Shown here: piece by piece, positions 14,433 through 38,439 of the stretch
Layout: each line of letters opens with the position of its first letter
Numbering within the stretch: position 1 is the first letter of the stretch
NCBI GenBank assembly: GCA_012295275.1
Contig: CM022679.1
Span: 31,070,571 to 31,122,336 of the forward strand
DNA length: 51,766 nucleotides
Direction: 5' to 3'
From: Chrysomallon squamiferum
Taxonomy: Eukaryota > Mollusca > Gastropoda > Neomphalida > Peltospiridae
The notes under the pieces: model-generated
What the model was told of the DNA's origin: nothing
Databases searched by the model: none
Seen by the model: the letters and a program-made list of their open reading frames with translations, nothing else
Program-made: the position numbers and the translations under genes

Positions 14433-14440
14433 TATAAATA
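14433..14440 (+). promoter_or_regulatory. TATA box of gene B
   Basis: TATAAATA is followed by a conserved cctcgtgcc block. The same motif occurs at 23010-23017 (C) and 48861-48868 on the minus strand (D). About 65 nt downstream is a conserved gtaagt donor, consistent with a short non-coding first exon ending at 14504. Confidence 0.6.
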
Positions 14441-14464
14441 CCTCGTGCCAACGATATTGCACAT

Positions 14465-14504
14465 ATTGTTACAGCTAGATCACTGAATATTACAACTGTT
14501 TCTG
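14465..14504 (+). other. Putative non-coding exon 1 of gene B
   Basis: The conserved sequence around ttacagctagatcactgaat ends in tctg followed by gtaagttatatt. Equivalents are at about 23042-23081 (C) and 48798-48837 minus (D). The start is not defined by sequence. Confidence 0.45.
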
Positions 14505-14718
14505 GTAAGTTATATTCACTTTATAATTATTTTTTGCATATAAAATTCTAAAAAGTAGTAAATATTTCGAATAGTTGGAAACTGTTTAAAATCTCAGGGA
14601 AATATTTTAAAGGGATTAAACAGAGAATACCATATTTATTTTCGTTTCTCTGTTTTCAAGATCTATATTAAATAATGTTAGAAAATAAATATTTTATATA
14701 CAGTTGACGTTGTTCACC

Positions 14719-14795
14719 ATGTTTGCGATGAAACTGCAAATTATCCTGCTCTTGATTATTTTGGGATCAGTGCAGGTCGAATTAGAACCTGACAG
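14719..14795 (+). CDS. Signal-peptide leader exon of gene B
   Basis: The exon starts at 14704 after tatatacag, 15 nt before the ATG, and ends in phase 2 at gtaagt. It encodes MFAMKLQIILLLIILGSVQ, then VELEPD. A second in-frame ATG lies at codon 4. It has a charged Lys, a hydrophobic core and a likely cleavage region around GSVQ-VE. Confidence 0.8.
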
Positions 14796-15686
14796 GTAAG
14801 TTTCGTTTTCCCTTTTCCTGTTCAGTGCAGTTGAATGTGAGACGGGTGAATGAGTCCAAAATAAAATACTTTCTTTAGTGCTCTGGATTGTAGGTGTAAT
14901 TAAATATATTTGTAATAATCTTAATCTATTCCAATACAAATACGTATATGGAATTATAAGAAATAAAACCTTTCATCTAAATAGGTAAAACGTTTTTTAT
15001 TATATGGCTTTAATTATATACATGTAATTTTAATAGTATTTTTTAATATTATTATTATTACTACTACTACTTTCCTATATTTGTTATTATTATTATTAAT
15101 TGTTTTGTATCACTAGTCACTTTTTTGCTATTTCATTTGCGTCTGACTTACTCTACGTCACTATGAGAGTTTTTTACTTAAAATTGTTCGTAAGAATAAA
15201 ACAAATATAATGTAATTCTAGTTAAAGGAATATATTCATGTTAAGAAAACTATGAAGATGTAAAATGAAACTATGTAAGATAAATCGTAAAACTGAATAC
15301 TGTTTTCTGCCACTTGAAGTCTAATAAATGAATTATTTAAACTCGGAGTTACAAAGTTTTTGATGATTTTCTAGCTGTCGTTAGTTCATCATTTAGCAAT
15401 ACAAATTCAGAGACCATCCTTGATAATATCCCTCAAAGTGTTCATATTAATAGTCATACTTTTAGGGACCCAAACTAGTCATTAGAAATTTATTGATAAC
15501 GTTACAGAAAAAAATATATATAATACAATGCAACATTATCGATAATCGAGTACTGGAATCATTAGATAGTTTCACTCTAGGCTGTCATTTTGAAGGTATA
15601 ATATCATATCAAATAAAAAAAGCTATTTTTATTAACGTTTATACCCTTTGTCTTTCTTTTAATACGCATATCCATAAAAATTACTA

Positions 15687-15781
<95 letters not shown>

Positions 15782-17683
15782 CTATCTCTGCTTCTCCTTC
15801 TCTGTGTGTATGACTCTCTGTATCTATAGCTTTTTATGCCCTAACACTTCTCTCCTCACAAATATATACAATTTTTTCACAGACACTCACAAATACACAC
15901 ACCTATAGAAACACAGATATTTTTGGAATTATTCACCTGAGTGTTTATCTTCTTTGTACAAATTCACAGATATTTTTTTTATGCCCTTCACATTAATCCA
16001 GAAATAACCAACACTTCTCTCCTCACAAATATATAGTGTTTACACTCACAAATAGACACACACATAGAAACACAGATATTTTTGCAATTATTCACCTGAG
16101 TGTTTATCTTCTTTGTATAGAGCTGCCTTCTTGCCGTGAGTATCAATCTTTTAATCCCTAACATAAATCACGTCACCAATAAATCAGAACTATTAGATCA
16201 GCTTTTGTCTCTTTTCTTCCCACACCTATTACGAACTGCACAGTACATATATCAATAACAACTTTTATGCTTTAACGTGTTATTTTTTTTACTTGTTAAT
16301 ATCACTCTTCTGTTGTTCATCTCTGTGTTTTTTGTGTGATTATGTGTGTCTGTTTTCTTTCTTAACAGAGTCTTGATAAATAATAGATTAAATACCATTT
16401 TAACAATAGTAATGTAGATTAGGGTCCATCAAACATAGTAACAGCAAATGTTATACTATTTAAAATAAATAAACAAATAAATTAATAAATGATTACAATA
16501 ATGATAATGGCGATCATGATAATAACAGTAATTAAAAGCAACAAGCGCAATAACAACAATAATATCCACAAAAAGCTGTTAAATTAAAGTGTATTACTGT
16601 TTATAATACGAGAATAATTTATAATCTCTCTATTTTTTAGAATAAAATTGGAATATGTCCAGTGATTTAATGTTAATTTATTCTGGATAAGATGGATCCA
16701 ACTGAAAATAAACTGACTGATGATGCCAGTATTCGAGTCATAATCATATAAATTAAACGTCCCACAATGTTGGTCTAGAGACAATGTCTGTATATTGCAG
16801 ATATTGTTAAACGGAGGTAAAGTGTAAATTGTTCCTGGTTAATGTTTGTCTTCGAAGTAATATTTTTATTTTTTATTTTCAGCGGGTGGGGGCGATCCAC
16901 TCCAACTCGCACGTAAGTCAAGTGTATTTTAAGTCCACATTAATAGGAAGAATCTATGATAAATATATTTGACACAGGCAGAAACCTGGGTATGCAGAAG
17001 AATGACTGTGTAATGATAAACAATAATCCATGATTAAAAGTTCAAAACATTTTAGTTATAGGCAAATCCTTATATATATATATATTTACTACATTGTTTT
17101 TACTTTTATTTTACTTTTTTCTAGTACATTGACTAGTAAAGTAACTGGAAAAAGATGAATTCCTATTTTTGAACTGCTCAGTTATTCGCCTGATTCTTCT
17201 TTCTTTTTTAACAGGTCCCGCCAATCTGACGAGCTTGGGTGAGTATCATTCTATTAAGCTCTAATATAAATGACATAACCAGTTACAGAGCTCTATTATG
17301 TCACTTTGTGTCTTTGTTTTGGAACACCTATTGAGCAGTACAATAGAAATATCTCAGTAATAATTTGACTGTATTTCTCTATTCTTTTCTTTATCTCCGG
17401 AAACGTTTTAAATGTCCTCATAAATAATTAAATTATTATTAAATAAATAAAGTTTCCGCATTATATTCGTACATACTGAGTAATAATTCACACGCATCTC
17501 AGGCCGAATCCTGTCGAGTGTTTGTTTTGGGGTATACGTGTATATGTGTGTGCGTTCTCTTTCTTAACTGAATGTTGATGAATATTAGATTAAATACCAT
17601 TTTAACAATAATCGTGTAGATCACAGTTCATCAAATATGGCAATAGGAAAAATTATGTCATATAAAATAAATAAATATGTGAA

Positions 17684-17736
<53 letters not shown>

Positions 17737-18166
17737 CATGATTATAATATTGTAATAATAACAACAATATCAATAACAGTAATAACAACATCCATAAAGG
17801 CTGTGAAATTAAATGTTATTATTGTTTATAATAACAGAATCATTTATTATATCCTTGATGTCTTCATAATGTAATAATAAACATATAGAATTCGTCCATT
17901 AAGTTAACATTAATTTATCCGACATACGATATATGCAGCTCAACTTAAAATGACGGATAGTGCCACTATACGAGGCATAATCACATAAAGTAAATATCCC
18001 TGAATGATCGACTACAGACACTTTATGTCTGAGCTATCAACTCTGTATATAACAGAAAATGTCAGACTGAGGTAACATGTAGCTAGTTAAAGTTTGTATT
18101 CAGCGAAAAGTTCCACTCAGTAAAATAAATTTATTTTCTATTCTGAGCCGGTTTGGGCGATCATAA
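14719..18166 (+). CDS. Gene B: short secreted micro-exon protein (locus span)
   Basis: The model joins 14719-14795, 16121-16135, 16883-16912, 17215-17238 and 18148-18166. All joins are in one phase, and TAA falls inside the 29-nt exon, giving 54 residues: a signal peptide of about 20-22, then a small polar tail rich in R, S, T, P and G with no cysteine. Another 15-nt exon (18722-18736) follows, so skipping the 29-nt exon would extend the protein into sequence hidden by the N gap. No known family is recognised. The architecture is like the micro-exon genes of schistosomes: signal-peptide exon followed by tiny symmetric exons in long introns. No sequence relation to those is claimed. Confidence 0.6.
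14796..16120 (+). other. Intron 1 of gene B
   Basis: This is AT-rich intron with a (CT)n tract at 15691-15777. Around 15950-15975 is a destroyed 15-nt exon: the tttgtacag acceptor reads tttgtacaaa. The corresponding exon in gene C (24679-24693) keeps its acceptor. Confidence 0.5.
15691..15777 (+). repeat. (CT)n tract in gene B intron
   Basis: A pure CT run on the sense strand. The next functional 15-nt exon is 344 nt downstream, but the destroyed 15-nt exon lies at about the usual distance. Confidence 0.98.
16121..16135 (+). CDS. 15-nt micro-exon (gene B)
   Basis: The acceptor is ctttgtatag and the donor gtgagtatc. It reads AAFL in phase 2, and the split codons at both ends complete with the neighbouring exons. 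Confidence 0.55.
16883..16912 (+). CDS. 30-nt micro-exon (gene B)
   Basis: The acceptor is ttattttcag and the donor gtaagt. It reads GWGRSTPTR in phase 2. The gene C copy differs at two bases. Confidence 0.6.
17215..17238 (+). CDS. 24-nt micro-exon (gene B)
   Basis: The acceptor is ttttttaacag and the donor gtgagtatc. It reads SRQSDEL. It differs from the gene C copy at 6 of 24 bases, while the flanking introns are nearly the same. Confidence 0.6.
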
Positions 18167-18176
18167 GCTCTGAGAA
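18148..18176 (+). CDS. 29-nt micro-exon with stop (gene B)
   Basis: The acceptor is ttctgag and the donor gtaagt. In family phase it reads RFGRS then TAA at 18164-18166. It is one base shorter than the gene D version at 45320-45349, which stays open. Confidence 0.55.
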
Positions 18177-18329
18177 GTAAGTGAACTATATTTCAAGTCC
18201 ACTTTAATATGAAGAAGCAAAGATAAATATATGTCTGACACAGGGACTGAGCTAGATGTCCAGGGGAATGAATGTATTAAAATTTCCAAATATTTTAGTT
18301 ATAGGCAACTCTTAACATCACTCTTAACA

Positions 18330-18333
<4 letters not shown>

Positions 18334-18417
<84 letters not shown>

Positions 18418-18421
18418 TCCC

Positions 18422-18513
<92 letters not shown>
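18334..18513 (+). repeat. Long imperfect (CT)n tract in gene B intron
   Basis: About 180 bases of CT with a few interruptions, ending 209 nt before the 15-nt exon at 18722. Confidence 0.97.
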
Positions 18514-18517
<4 letters not shown>

Positions 18518-18721
18518 CTCCCTCTCTGTGTGTATGACTCTCTGTATTTGTAGCTTTTTATGCCCTTTACATACAATCCAGAAATAAGCAACACTTCTCT
18601 AGTCACAAATATATACGATTTTTTTCCCATGTGGACACACAGACACTCAGAAATACAGACACATATAGAAACACATATATTTTTGGAATTATTCACCTGA
18701 GTGTTTATCTTCTTTGTACAG

Positions 18722-18736
18722 AGGCGCCAACTACCA
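18722..18736 (+). CDS. 15-nt micro-exon after the stop exon (gene B)
   Basis: The acceptor is ctttgtacag and the donor gtgagtatc. It reads GANY in family phase. It would be translated only if the 29-nt exon is skipped. Confidence 0.5.
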
Positions 18737-19066
18737 GTGAGTATCAATCTTTTTATCCCTAACATAAATGACGTCACCCATAAGTCAGGACTATTAGATC
18801 AGCTTTTGTCTCTTTTTTTGAAACCCCTATTACGAACTGCACAGTACATATATCAATAACAACTTTTATTTTTTAACGTGTTATTTTTTCTACTTGTTAA
18901 TATCACTCTTCTGTTGTTGATCTCTATGTTTGTGTGTGTATATCTCTGTCTGTTTTCTTTCTTAACAGATAAATAATAGACTAAATACCATTTTAACAAC
19001 AGTAATGTAGATTACAGTTCATCAAATATGGTACCAGCAAATGTTATACTATTTAAAATAAATATA

Positions 19067-19266
19067 NNNNNNNNNNNNNNNNNNNNNNNNNNNNNNNNNN
19101 NNNNNNNNNNNNNNNNNNNNNNNNNNNNNNNNNNNNNNNNNNNNNNNNNNNNNNNNNNNNNNNNNNNNNNNNNNNNNNNNNNNNNNNNNNNNNNNNNNNN
19201 NNNNNNNNNNNNNNNNNNNNNNNNNNNNNNNNNNNNNNNNNNNNNNNNNNNNNNNNNNNNNNNNNN
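19067..19266. other. Assembly gap (200 N)
   Basis: Exactly 200 unknown bases lie at the junction of the two tandem units. Sequence before it belongs to a gene B intron after the 18722 exon. Sequence after it is the far-upstream flank of gene C. The rest of gene B's cassettes may be hidden or lost here, and the true length is unknown. Confidence 0.95.
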
Positions 19267-19979
19267 GCTAATAGATAATATATTTTATTTATTCTACACA
19301 AAATTTTAGTATGAAATAGTAATATTTTTTTTATCTTCCTAATCCTAGTGAGAAATGAGATTACATTATTATAAGCACGTATATTATTGTTTTCATCTTC
19401 ACTGAAGACATATTCTTCCATTTACTGAATGATTATTCATGCCATTCACATTACTTTTATCAATTTCTAAAAATGTCTTGTTCGTAATATAAAGCTTTTT
19501 ATCATTCTCGTATTCTATAATAATGCTCTTCTAAAATCATACTGAATTTGCTTAATCAGAAATATTTTTATGACAGATACACAATAACAAAATCAACTAA
19601 AATCGGAATTAAGATTTAAAAAAGTGCGAGTTGTTGCATTTTTTTCATAATATTATAATAACTTGTTAGCGATTATAAATATTTGTTTTCGTTTGTTATT
19701 TAATATGGTCAAAATTTCTGAAAGAAAACTATATATCATATCAGAAAAACAGCTACATAAAACAGTCTGTTGTATGAGTTTTCGTTTTGTGTTTTTCAAA
19801 CTGTCATATTTATCTTTTTAAATGCATTTCTGCTCCCTTGTTATTAATGCAGAACAGGTAGTTGAAATAATGTTACTATTTTATCTCTCGTTTATTTCAT
19901 TTGTTTATATATATGCGTATTTATTTACATTATTCATCTATATAGAGCAGCTTGAAAACTGTAATGTTGTTATTATTAC

Positions 19980-20022
<43 letters not shown>

Positions 20023-21385
20023 ATTATTATTATTATTATTATTATAGCTTTTCTTCCAATTTTGCTGTCCCATAATACTATCCAAATGTTTCATGTAAAT
20101 ATGCTTTCGTTGTTTATTATTATTCTGTACATAATGTTGTTATTTATTATTTCTAGCTACTGTAACAGATACCACAATTGTTTCAGTTAAGTTATATTTA
20201 ATTAATATCTTAGTGGTGACAATGAATATAAATTTATACTGTATTATTTAAAATAATATTGTAATAACTTGCAATCGATTATAAACATATATATTTTCGT
20301 TTGATATTTAATATTGTCATACTTTCTGATAGAAAACAGTACATCATCCTCGATGAACAGATATATAAAACTGTCAATTCTACGTGAGTGTGATTTATTT
20401 TTTCAAACTCATATTTTTCTTTTTAAATGTGTTTTTACTTTGTTGTTATTAGTACAGTAGAGGTAGTCTAAATAATATTATCTACTTTATCTCTCATTTA
20501 TTAGATTTTAATCTATTTTGTTTTTGTCAGTCTCTTTTTTTTGTTCTTTTCGTTGTTGTTTTTTGTTGATTTTTTTGTTTTGTTTGTTTGTTGATTTTCT
20601 GATGTCCCATATTGCTATTCAAACGTTTCATGGAAATATGCCTTCGCTCTTTATTGTTATTCTATACTGTAATGTAATTATTCATTATTAGTATCTGCTG
20701 TAATAAATACTTCCATTGTTTTAGTTAAATATGTTTAATTGATATCCTAGTACTAACAGTAGTACGTACGTACAAACCTACAATAATATAATTCTATTTA
20801 AATTTAATCCTTCTCTTACAGAATGAAGTTCAGTAGAGTTATTATAACTAATAATAATAATAATATAATTATTTTAAATAATCTTCTGTCATCCTAACAT
20901 ATTACATAATATTGAAATGTTTTTTTTAAAGTACGCAAACGTTATCCTTATAAGGTATAAATCTGTAATTTAATTATTCGTTATTATTACTGTTATATAA
21001 TTTATATTAGTACTGTTGTCTAAGTAATTATTACAGATGGCTTATAAAAAAAAGGACGAGTTATATACTAAAACATAATATATATTTCGAAATAGATAAT
21101 TAGAAAATTATCCACAAACTGAGAGAGAGAGAGTGAGAGACGATTTCATGACCTCGCTTTTAAATAGCTTGTTTAATTCCTAATTATCTATATTATTATA
21201 GGTGTCTACGTACATACTAGAGTTACCAGTAAGATATTAATTGAACATATTTAACTAAAACAATTGTGACATCTATAACAGTAATAATGAATAATAACAT
21301 TACAATATAGAAAAACAATAAAGGACGAAAATATATTTGCATGAAACATTTGAATACCATTATGGGACAACCGAAAAAAAGCGAT

Positions 21386-21426
<41 letters not shown>

Positions 21427-23009
21427 TAATAATAACAATAATAATAATAAAAACAAATGAAATAAACCAGAGATAAAATAGTAGCATTATTTTAACTGCC
21501 TGTTCTGCATTAATAACCAGAGAGCAGAAACACGTTTAAAAAGATAAATATGAGAGTTTGACAAACATTAAAAACAAACTCATAAAACTGACAGTTTTAT
21601 GTATCTGTTTATCTGAAATGATATATTCTTCTCTTATAGAAAATATGACCTCATTAAATAAAAAACGGAACAAATATATTTGTAATCATTTACACGTTAA
21701 TAGAATACTGAAAAAATACAGAATAAGTTATTACTCATTGTGGATGTTGTTATTATTATTGTCATTATCATCCTAACATCATGATAATATCTGGTTTCTT
21801 TTTTTTATTTTATTTTTTGTTCTTGTTGTAAATTTTGAAAATAGTAAAACAAGATGAAATCATTCTAATTGTAAACTGTCTATAATGTGTGTGCGTGCGG
21901 GTGTGTGTATGTGTGCGAACATGTGGTGTTCAAAGCGATGGTTTTCGCATTGATAAAGTCAGTTCGTATTTAATAGACCACTTTAGAATTATAACTCTGT
22001 AGTGTAAATTTGTAACATTATCATTTTAACCCACAAACCCCCACTGCATCGAACTTGACCGTCTTACCATGTTTCAGAATTACAAGAAAGTTGGCAACCT
22101 GTGAAGTCGGTGTGGAGGGTGCAAATAAAAGTCAGATGAGATGAAGTTGGTGGGCTTAAAGAAATTTCAGTGTACTCAGATCGAAACTAGCACTTTGTCA
22201 TTAAAAACATTTTTTATTTCTAGAAAGCAATAATAATTTTCAATCATACTAAAAAATAACTGCTTAGGGAGAAGAGTAAAATCTTTGTGACGATTTTATT
22301 CATAAATTACTATTCTTTTAGGAAATCAAAACAGATTTCCTCGTAATGCTTAATTGACGAGGTAATCGACCTCAAAGAAGTGTTTTTATTAATTTCGTAA
22401 CATTTGTTTTTACAATAAAAGACTGGAAACTTTCCGTGTTGATAGAAAAAAATCTATATTTTCTCAACACTGAAAGAGCGAAACCTGTTTGTTTTGATGG
22501 AACAATCATCCTATACTAACTTAATATATTGTAATTGTCAATATACGTTTTGAATATCATTTCACTTATAGAAAAATTAGGGAAAACTGATGGGCAGATA
22601 GAAAAATACAAAGACAGATAGATAGATAAATAGGTGCATATATTGACAGATAGATAGATAGATTATAGATAGATAGAAATATAGATGTAGACTGATATAG
22701 ATAGATAGACAGACAGATAGAGAGATAGAAACATATACAGCTAGATAGATGTATACTACATATAGAGATACTTTGATAGATACATTGCTAAATAAATACA
22801 GATATACAAACATTTATGACAGACATACAAAAAGAGAACTCGACAGAATACACAGAGCAAATTAATTATAAAATAAATTTATGAAAATTCGATGTTTAAT
22901 CGTTTCACCTGTCACACACTTTACATTTATTTTGCTTTTATATTTTTATGCCACATTAATTTGTTATATATCAGACGTTTGATTCATTATTACTGCGTCC
23001 GTGCATCAT

Positions 23010-23017
23010 TATAAATA
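23010..23017 (+). promoter_or_regulatory. TATA box of gene C
   Basis: TATAAATA in the same context as gene B; the following UTR exon donor is at 23082. Confidence 0.6.
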
Positions 23018-23295
23018 CCTCGTGCCAACGATATTGCACATATTGTTACAGCTAGATCACTGAATATTACAACTGTTTCTGGTAAGTTATATTCACTTTA
23101 TAATTATTTTTTGCATATAAAATTCTAAAAAGTAGTAAATATTTCGAATAGTTGGAAACTGTTTAACTTCTCAGTAAAATATTTTAAAGGGATTAAACAG
23201 AGAATACCATATTTATTTTCGTTTCTCTGTTTTCAAGATCTATATTAAATAATGTTAGAAAATAAATATTTTATATACAGTTGACGTTGTTCACC

Positions 23296-33633
<10,338 letters not shown>

Positions 33634-33956
33634 CAAGTAAGTAAGTATAATTTAAGTCCACATTAACATCAAGTAAATAAACAAACACATAAATAAATAA
33701 ATAAATAATGAGTTGCCTATAACAAAGCTATTTCGAAATTTTTATAATTATACAGTCATTCTTCTGCCCATCTAGCTTTCTCCCTTTCTCAGATATATTT
33801 TATTCTACTTCAGAGCGACGAGTGAACTGTAAAAGGAGAATGATGTTGTAAGCTACTGAAGAGATAATAAAATGCTGATGGAAAACATTGAAATGTCTGT
33901 TATGAATCTGTAATAGCTCTTTAATAGGGAGGGAATGAAACCATTAATGGTTGTGC

Positions 33957-34032
<76 letters not shown>

Positions 34033-34305
34033 GTGTATAAAATCCTGTTGCTAACGTGCAGTAACTATTTAGAAAACAGAAGAAAAAGAAATGACAATAT
34101 TACCTTCATACATTATGTAACATACTAATGTGACTGAAAAATGACATAAAATAATAGGATTATTAATATTATATTCTCCCAAAAGAGAAACGCAAAATGG
34201 TTGATTTCTTAGATAACTATTGTAAACTGACACACATCGAACTATGAGTATAATGACATTTGGTGATTCAAACATATAACTTTACTTACAGTCGCTAAAA
34301 AGTAG
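33634..34305. other. 3' flank of gene C (mirrored arm)
   Basis: Non-coding, reverse complement of 2730-3400. It includes a (CT)n tract at 33961-34027. No polyadenylation context stands out because AATAAA occurs by composition. Confidence 0.55.
33961..34027. repeat. (CT)n microsatellite
   Basis: A pure CT run. Confidence 0.98.
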
Positions 34306-34480
34306 TTAACAGAAATAAAAGCTATAATCGTGTTTATTAGCCAAAACGTCCCCGCATGCAAACCACGTTACCAGTGCATGCGCACGTGCAGCACGAGAAA
34401 CTTGAATACGAGGGTTATAAAACTGCAAGGTTTTCGAATACTTCTGTTCTTTATTTCTGTTGTGACCCAACATCAAACAA

Positions 34481-34597
34481 ATGCCACGACTGAGGGAACC
34501 GCAATGAAACAACGCCATCGGCCGTTTACAAGCTGGCGAATCCTTCTCGACCGAAGCCCGGGTGTTCCATGTATCCCCAAGCACAAAATTACAACAC
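34481..34597 (+). pseudogene. Tc1-like transposase N-terminal fragment (right arm)
   Basis: A mirror copy of 2412-2528. An ATG at 34481 opens MPRLREPQ, then TGA at 34505-34507 replaces the CGA (Arg) of the left copy. Catalytic domain absent. Flanking sequence is shared between arms, so the fragment predates the inverted duplication. Confidence 0.6.
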
Positions 34598-34737
34598 ACA
34601 AAAGAGAAAAGAATACAGTTAAACGTAGTAACTTTTTCGAACAGTTGGTGTCTACATACGGAAGAAAGTTTCAAATCTTAGGGAAATACGTTAACAGGAC
34701 GAAGGAGAAAATAACACATTCACTTTTGTTTCCCTGT

Positions 34738-34774
34738 GTGGGTGTGTGTGTGAGTGCGCGCGCGCGTGTGTGTG
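34738..34774. repeat. Alternating GT/GC tract at the missing leader site
   Basis: GTGTGTG, GCGCGCGCGC and GTGTGTGT runs replace the segment where a leader exon is expected. Such sequence favours Z-DNA and breakage. Confidence 0.8.
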
Positions 34775-35807
34775 TTTAATCGAGATGAGTGCAAAATTAA
34801 ATACCTTTTTAGTGTTGGCGGCCGTAGATGTAATTAAATATATTTGTAACAATCTTGTTTTATTCCAGTACAAATACGTATATGGAATTATGAGAAATAA
34901 AACCTTTCATCTAAATAATTTTGAATGTAAAACGTTTCTTATTATATGGCTTTAATTATAGACATGTAATTTTAATCGTACTTTTTTTTTGTATTATTAT
35001 TTTTTTTTTTTTCGCATCACTAATCACTTCTTGTTACATTGTTACATATTTTAAATCAAACATTTGCTATTTCATTTACGTTTAAGTTCCTTTACGTCAG
35101 TGTAAGGTTTATTTTACTGAAAATTATACGTAAGAATAAAACAGAATGTAATTGTAGTTAAAGGAATATATTCATGTTAAGAAAACTATTAAGATGTAAA
35201 ATAAAACTGTAAAATAAATCGTAAAACTGCATGCTGTTTTCTGCCACCTGAAGTCTAATAAATCAATTATTTATACTCGAAGTTAGAAAATACTTTAAGA
35301 TTTTCGAGCTGCTTTTAGTTCCTCATTTAACAACATAAATTCAGAGATCCACTTTGATAACATGTCTCAGTGTGTTCATATTAATATTCACAGTTTTAGG
35401 GACCCAGCCTAGTTAGTAGAAATTTATTTATAGCTTTACAGAAAAACAAATACCCTGAAACATTATCCATATTCGAGTACTGGATTCATGAAATATATTA
35501 AGAATTTATATTGATAATAAACAGAAAATTTTGCGTTAGAACGAATATTAATTAGATTAATAATGCAGTATGTTTCGCACTTTGTTTTGGTGTACATTCG
35601 GTATTAAAAAACAAAGGAAGATAAAAAGCTTTTTCTTTTATTAAGTTTTGTTCCTCTTATCTTTCTTTCAATACGCATATCTGTAAAAATAAGGCACATA
35701 TTATTAGTGGATTGAAAAGATATCCTCCCATATATCTTTTTTTTTATTTTAATTTTTATTATGATTATTATTATTATTTATCTATTTGTCTCTCTGCGTA
35801 CGTAACC

Positions 35808-35845
<38 letters not shown>
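35808..35845. repeat. Poly(T) tract
   Basis: A T run of about 38 bases in copy E. Confidence 0.95.
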
Positions 35846-35848
<3 letters not shown>

Positions 35849-36307
35849 CTATTAATATTATCTCATTTTTAGATATAAAACCTAAAATTTAAATATTATG
35901 TAATCGAAGGTTTTACTCACGGATGTAAAAATAAAACGAGGAGAAAGTGAATTATTAAGCTGAATTATTGTTTTCTAAAAATCGGATGTTTATATATGAA
36001 CACACTGTGTTAAGTGTTACATAGTTGATGCCGTATTTCTCTATTTTTCTAGATGACTTTATTGGTTCATTCCACAATACAATAACAGCGACCCAGGCTG
36101 CTCATTTACTACAGTGTATTCATATAAGGGTTGACATTTTTTAGGGAAAAACTTCCATGAATATTACTATATTTATCTGCAATAGTGTTACGTTTATATT
36201 TTATTTGAGATTCTAACGATAATGGTAAAGTATTATTCCTAATGAACCATTTTTTCAGTTTACGGCAAAGTGGCACTCAGTAAAAGATTTTTACTTTTTA
36301 TTTCTAG

Positions 36308-36319
36308 CCGCTCTGTGAT
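36308..36319 (+). pseudogene. 12-nt exon remnant in copy E
   Basis: Splice-like tttctag and gtatgt flank 12 bases that keep family phase (reading RSV). It looks like a 30-nt exon whose middle was deleted. Confidence 0.35.
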
Positions 36320-36448
36320 GTATGTGGAGTATATTTTAAGTCGACATTAATTTGAAGAAACAGAGATAAATAAATGTATGACACAGGGAGAAAGCCAGCT
36401 GGGCTGAAGAATGAATAATTTTCTAATATTTTAGTTATATGCAACTCA

Positions 36449-36449
36449 T

Positions 36450-36482
<33 letters not shown>
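36449..36482. repeat. (CA)n microsatellite
   Basis: A short CA run in copy E. Confidence 0.95.
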
Positions 36483-36485
<3 letters not shown>

Positions 36486-37149
36486 TACATACTTTATTTA
36501 TATATTTAATTTATTTACTTTTACTTACTTTACTCTTACTCTATCTAGCATGTATGTATTAATGTATGTATGTATGTATGTGTATGTGTTTTAAATATAT
36601 TTTAGTGGTACTATTTACTTTTATTTTACTTTTCCCTAGTAAATTCACTACTAAAATAACTGGAAAAAAAATGAATTCATATTTTTAAACTGCAGAATTA
36701 TTCATCTGACTGTTTTTCTTTTTTAGCTTTTTCCGTGAGTATCGTTCTATTAATACCTAACATAAATGACCACCAATACTGCGGCACTTTTATATAACTT
36801 GTGTTTTGTCTTGGAATACCTATAAAGAATTAGAAAATATATATCTCAGTACTAAATTTATTGGATTTTCTTTAAAGTGGAAAGAGGACAAAATGATAAT
36901 TTGTCTATTTTCTTATATCACAACTGTGTTCTTGATATTCGAAAAGATTTTAAGCGTCCTCCTAAATAATTAAAATATTATTACGTAAATAAACTTTCCA
37001 CGTTACATTCGGTCACATTAAAGTAATAACTGAGACGCGTCTCAGGCAAAATCCATTTGAGTGTTTGTGTGTGTGTCATTATATGTGTGTGTGTGTCTTT
37101 ACATGTGTGTGTGTCTCTTTATATGTATGTGTGTGTTTTTTCTTTCAAA

Positions 37150-38437
<1,288 letters not shown>

Positions 38438-38439
38438 AT

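Larger units (their letters stand above)
10699..19066 (+). repeat. Tandem unit 1 (gene B unit)
   Basis: This segment is repeated in the same orientation from 19267 to about 27850. The offset is 8565-8577 bases up to the leader exon and about 8765-8864 beyond it, owing to small insertions and microsatellite differences. Identity looks very high by eye. Confidence 0.85.
34620..36740 (+). pseudogene. Copy E: leaderless micro-exon gene remnant
   Basis: 34620-34735 matches the region just upstream of leader exons, and 34790-35700 matches intron 1 of genes B and C. The leader exon itself is missing; in its place is an alternating purine-pyrimidine run (34738-34774, GT and GC repeats). Downstream are a 12-nt exon-like remnant (36308-36319, tttctag/gtatgt) and an 8-nt remnant (36727-36734, tttttag/gtgagt), the latter not a multiple of three. 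Confidence 0.55.

Noticed and set aside
16883-16912. Alternative reading of the 30-nt exons as GLGDP/GGGDP-type peptides
   Set aside because: That phase does not match the leader exons and hits stops in the exons at 45320 and 5451. The GRS-type phase is open in all ordinary 30-nt exons.
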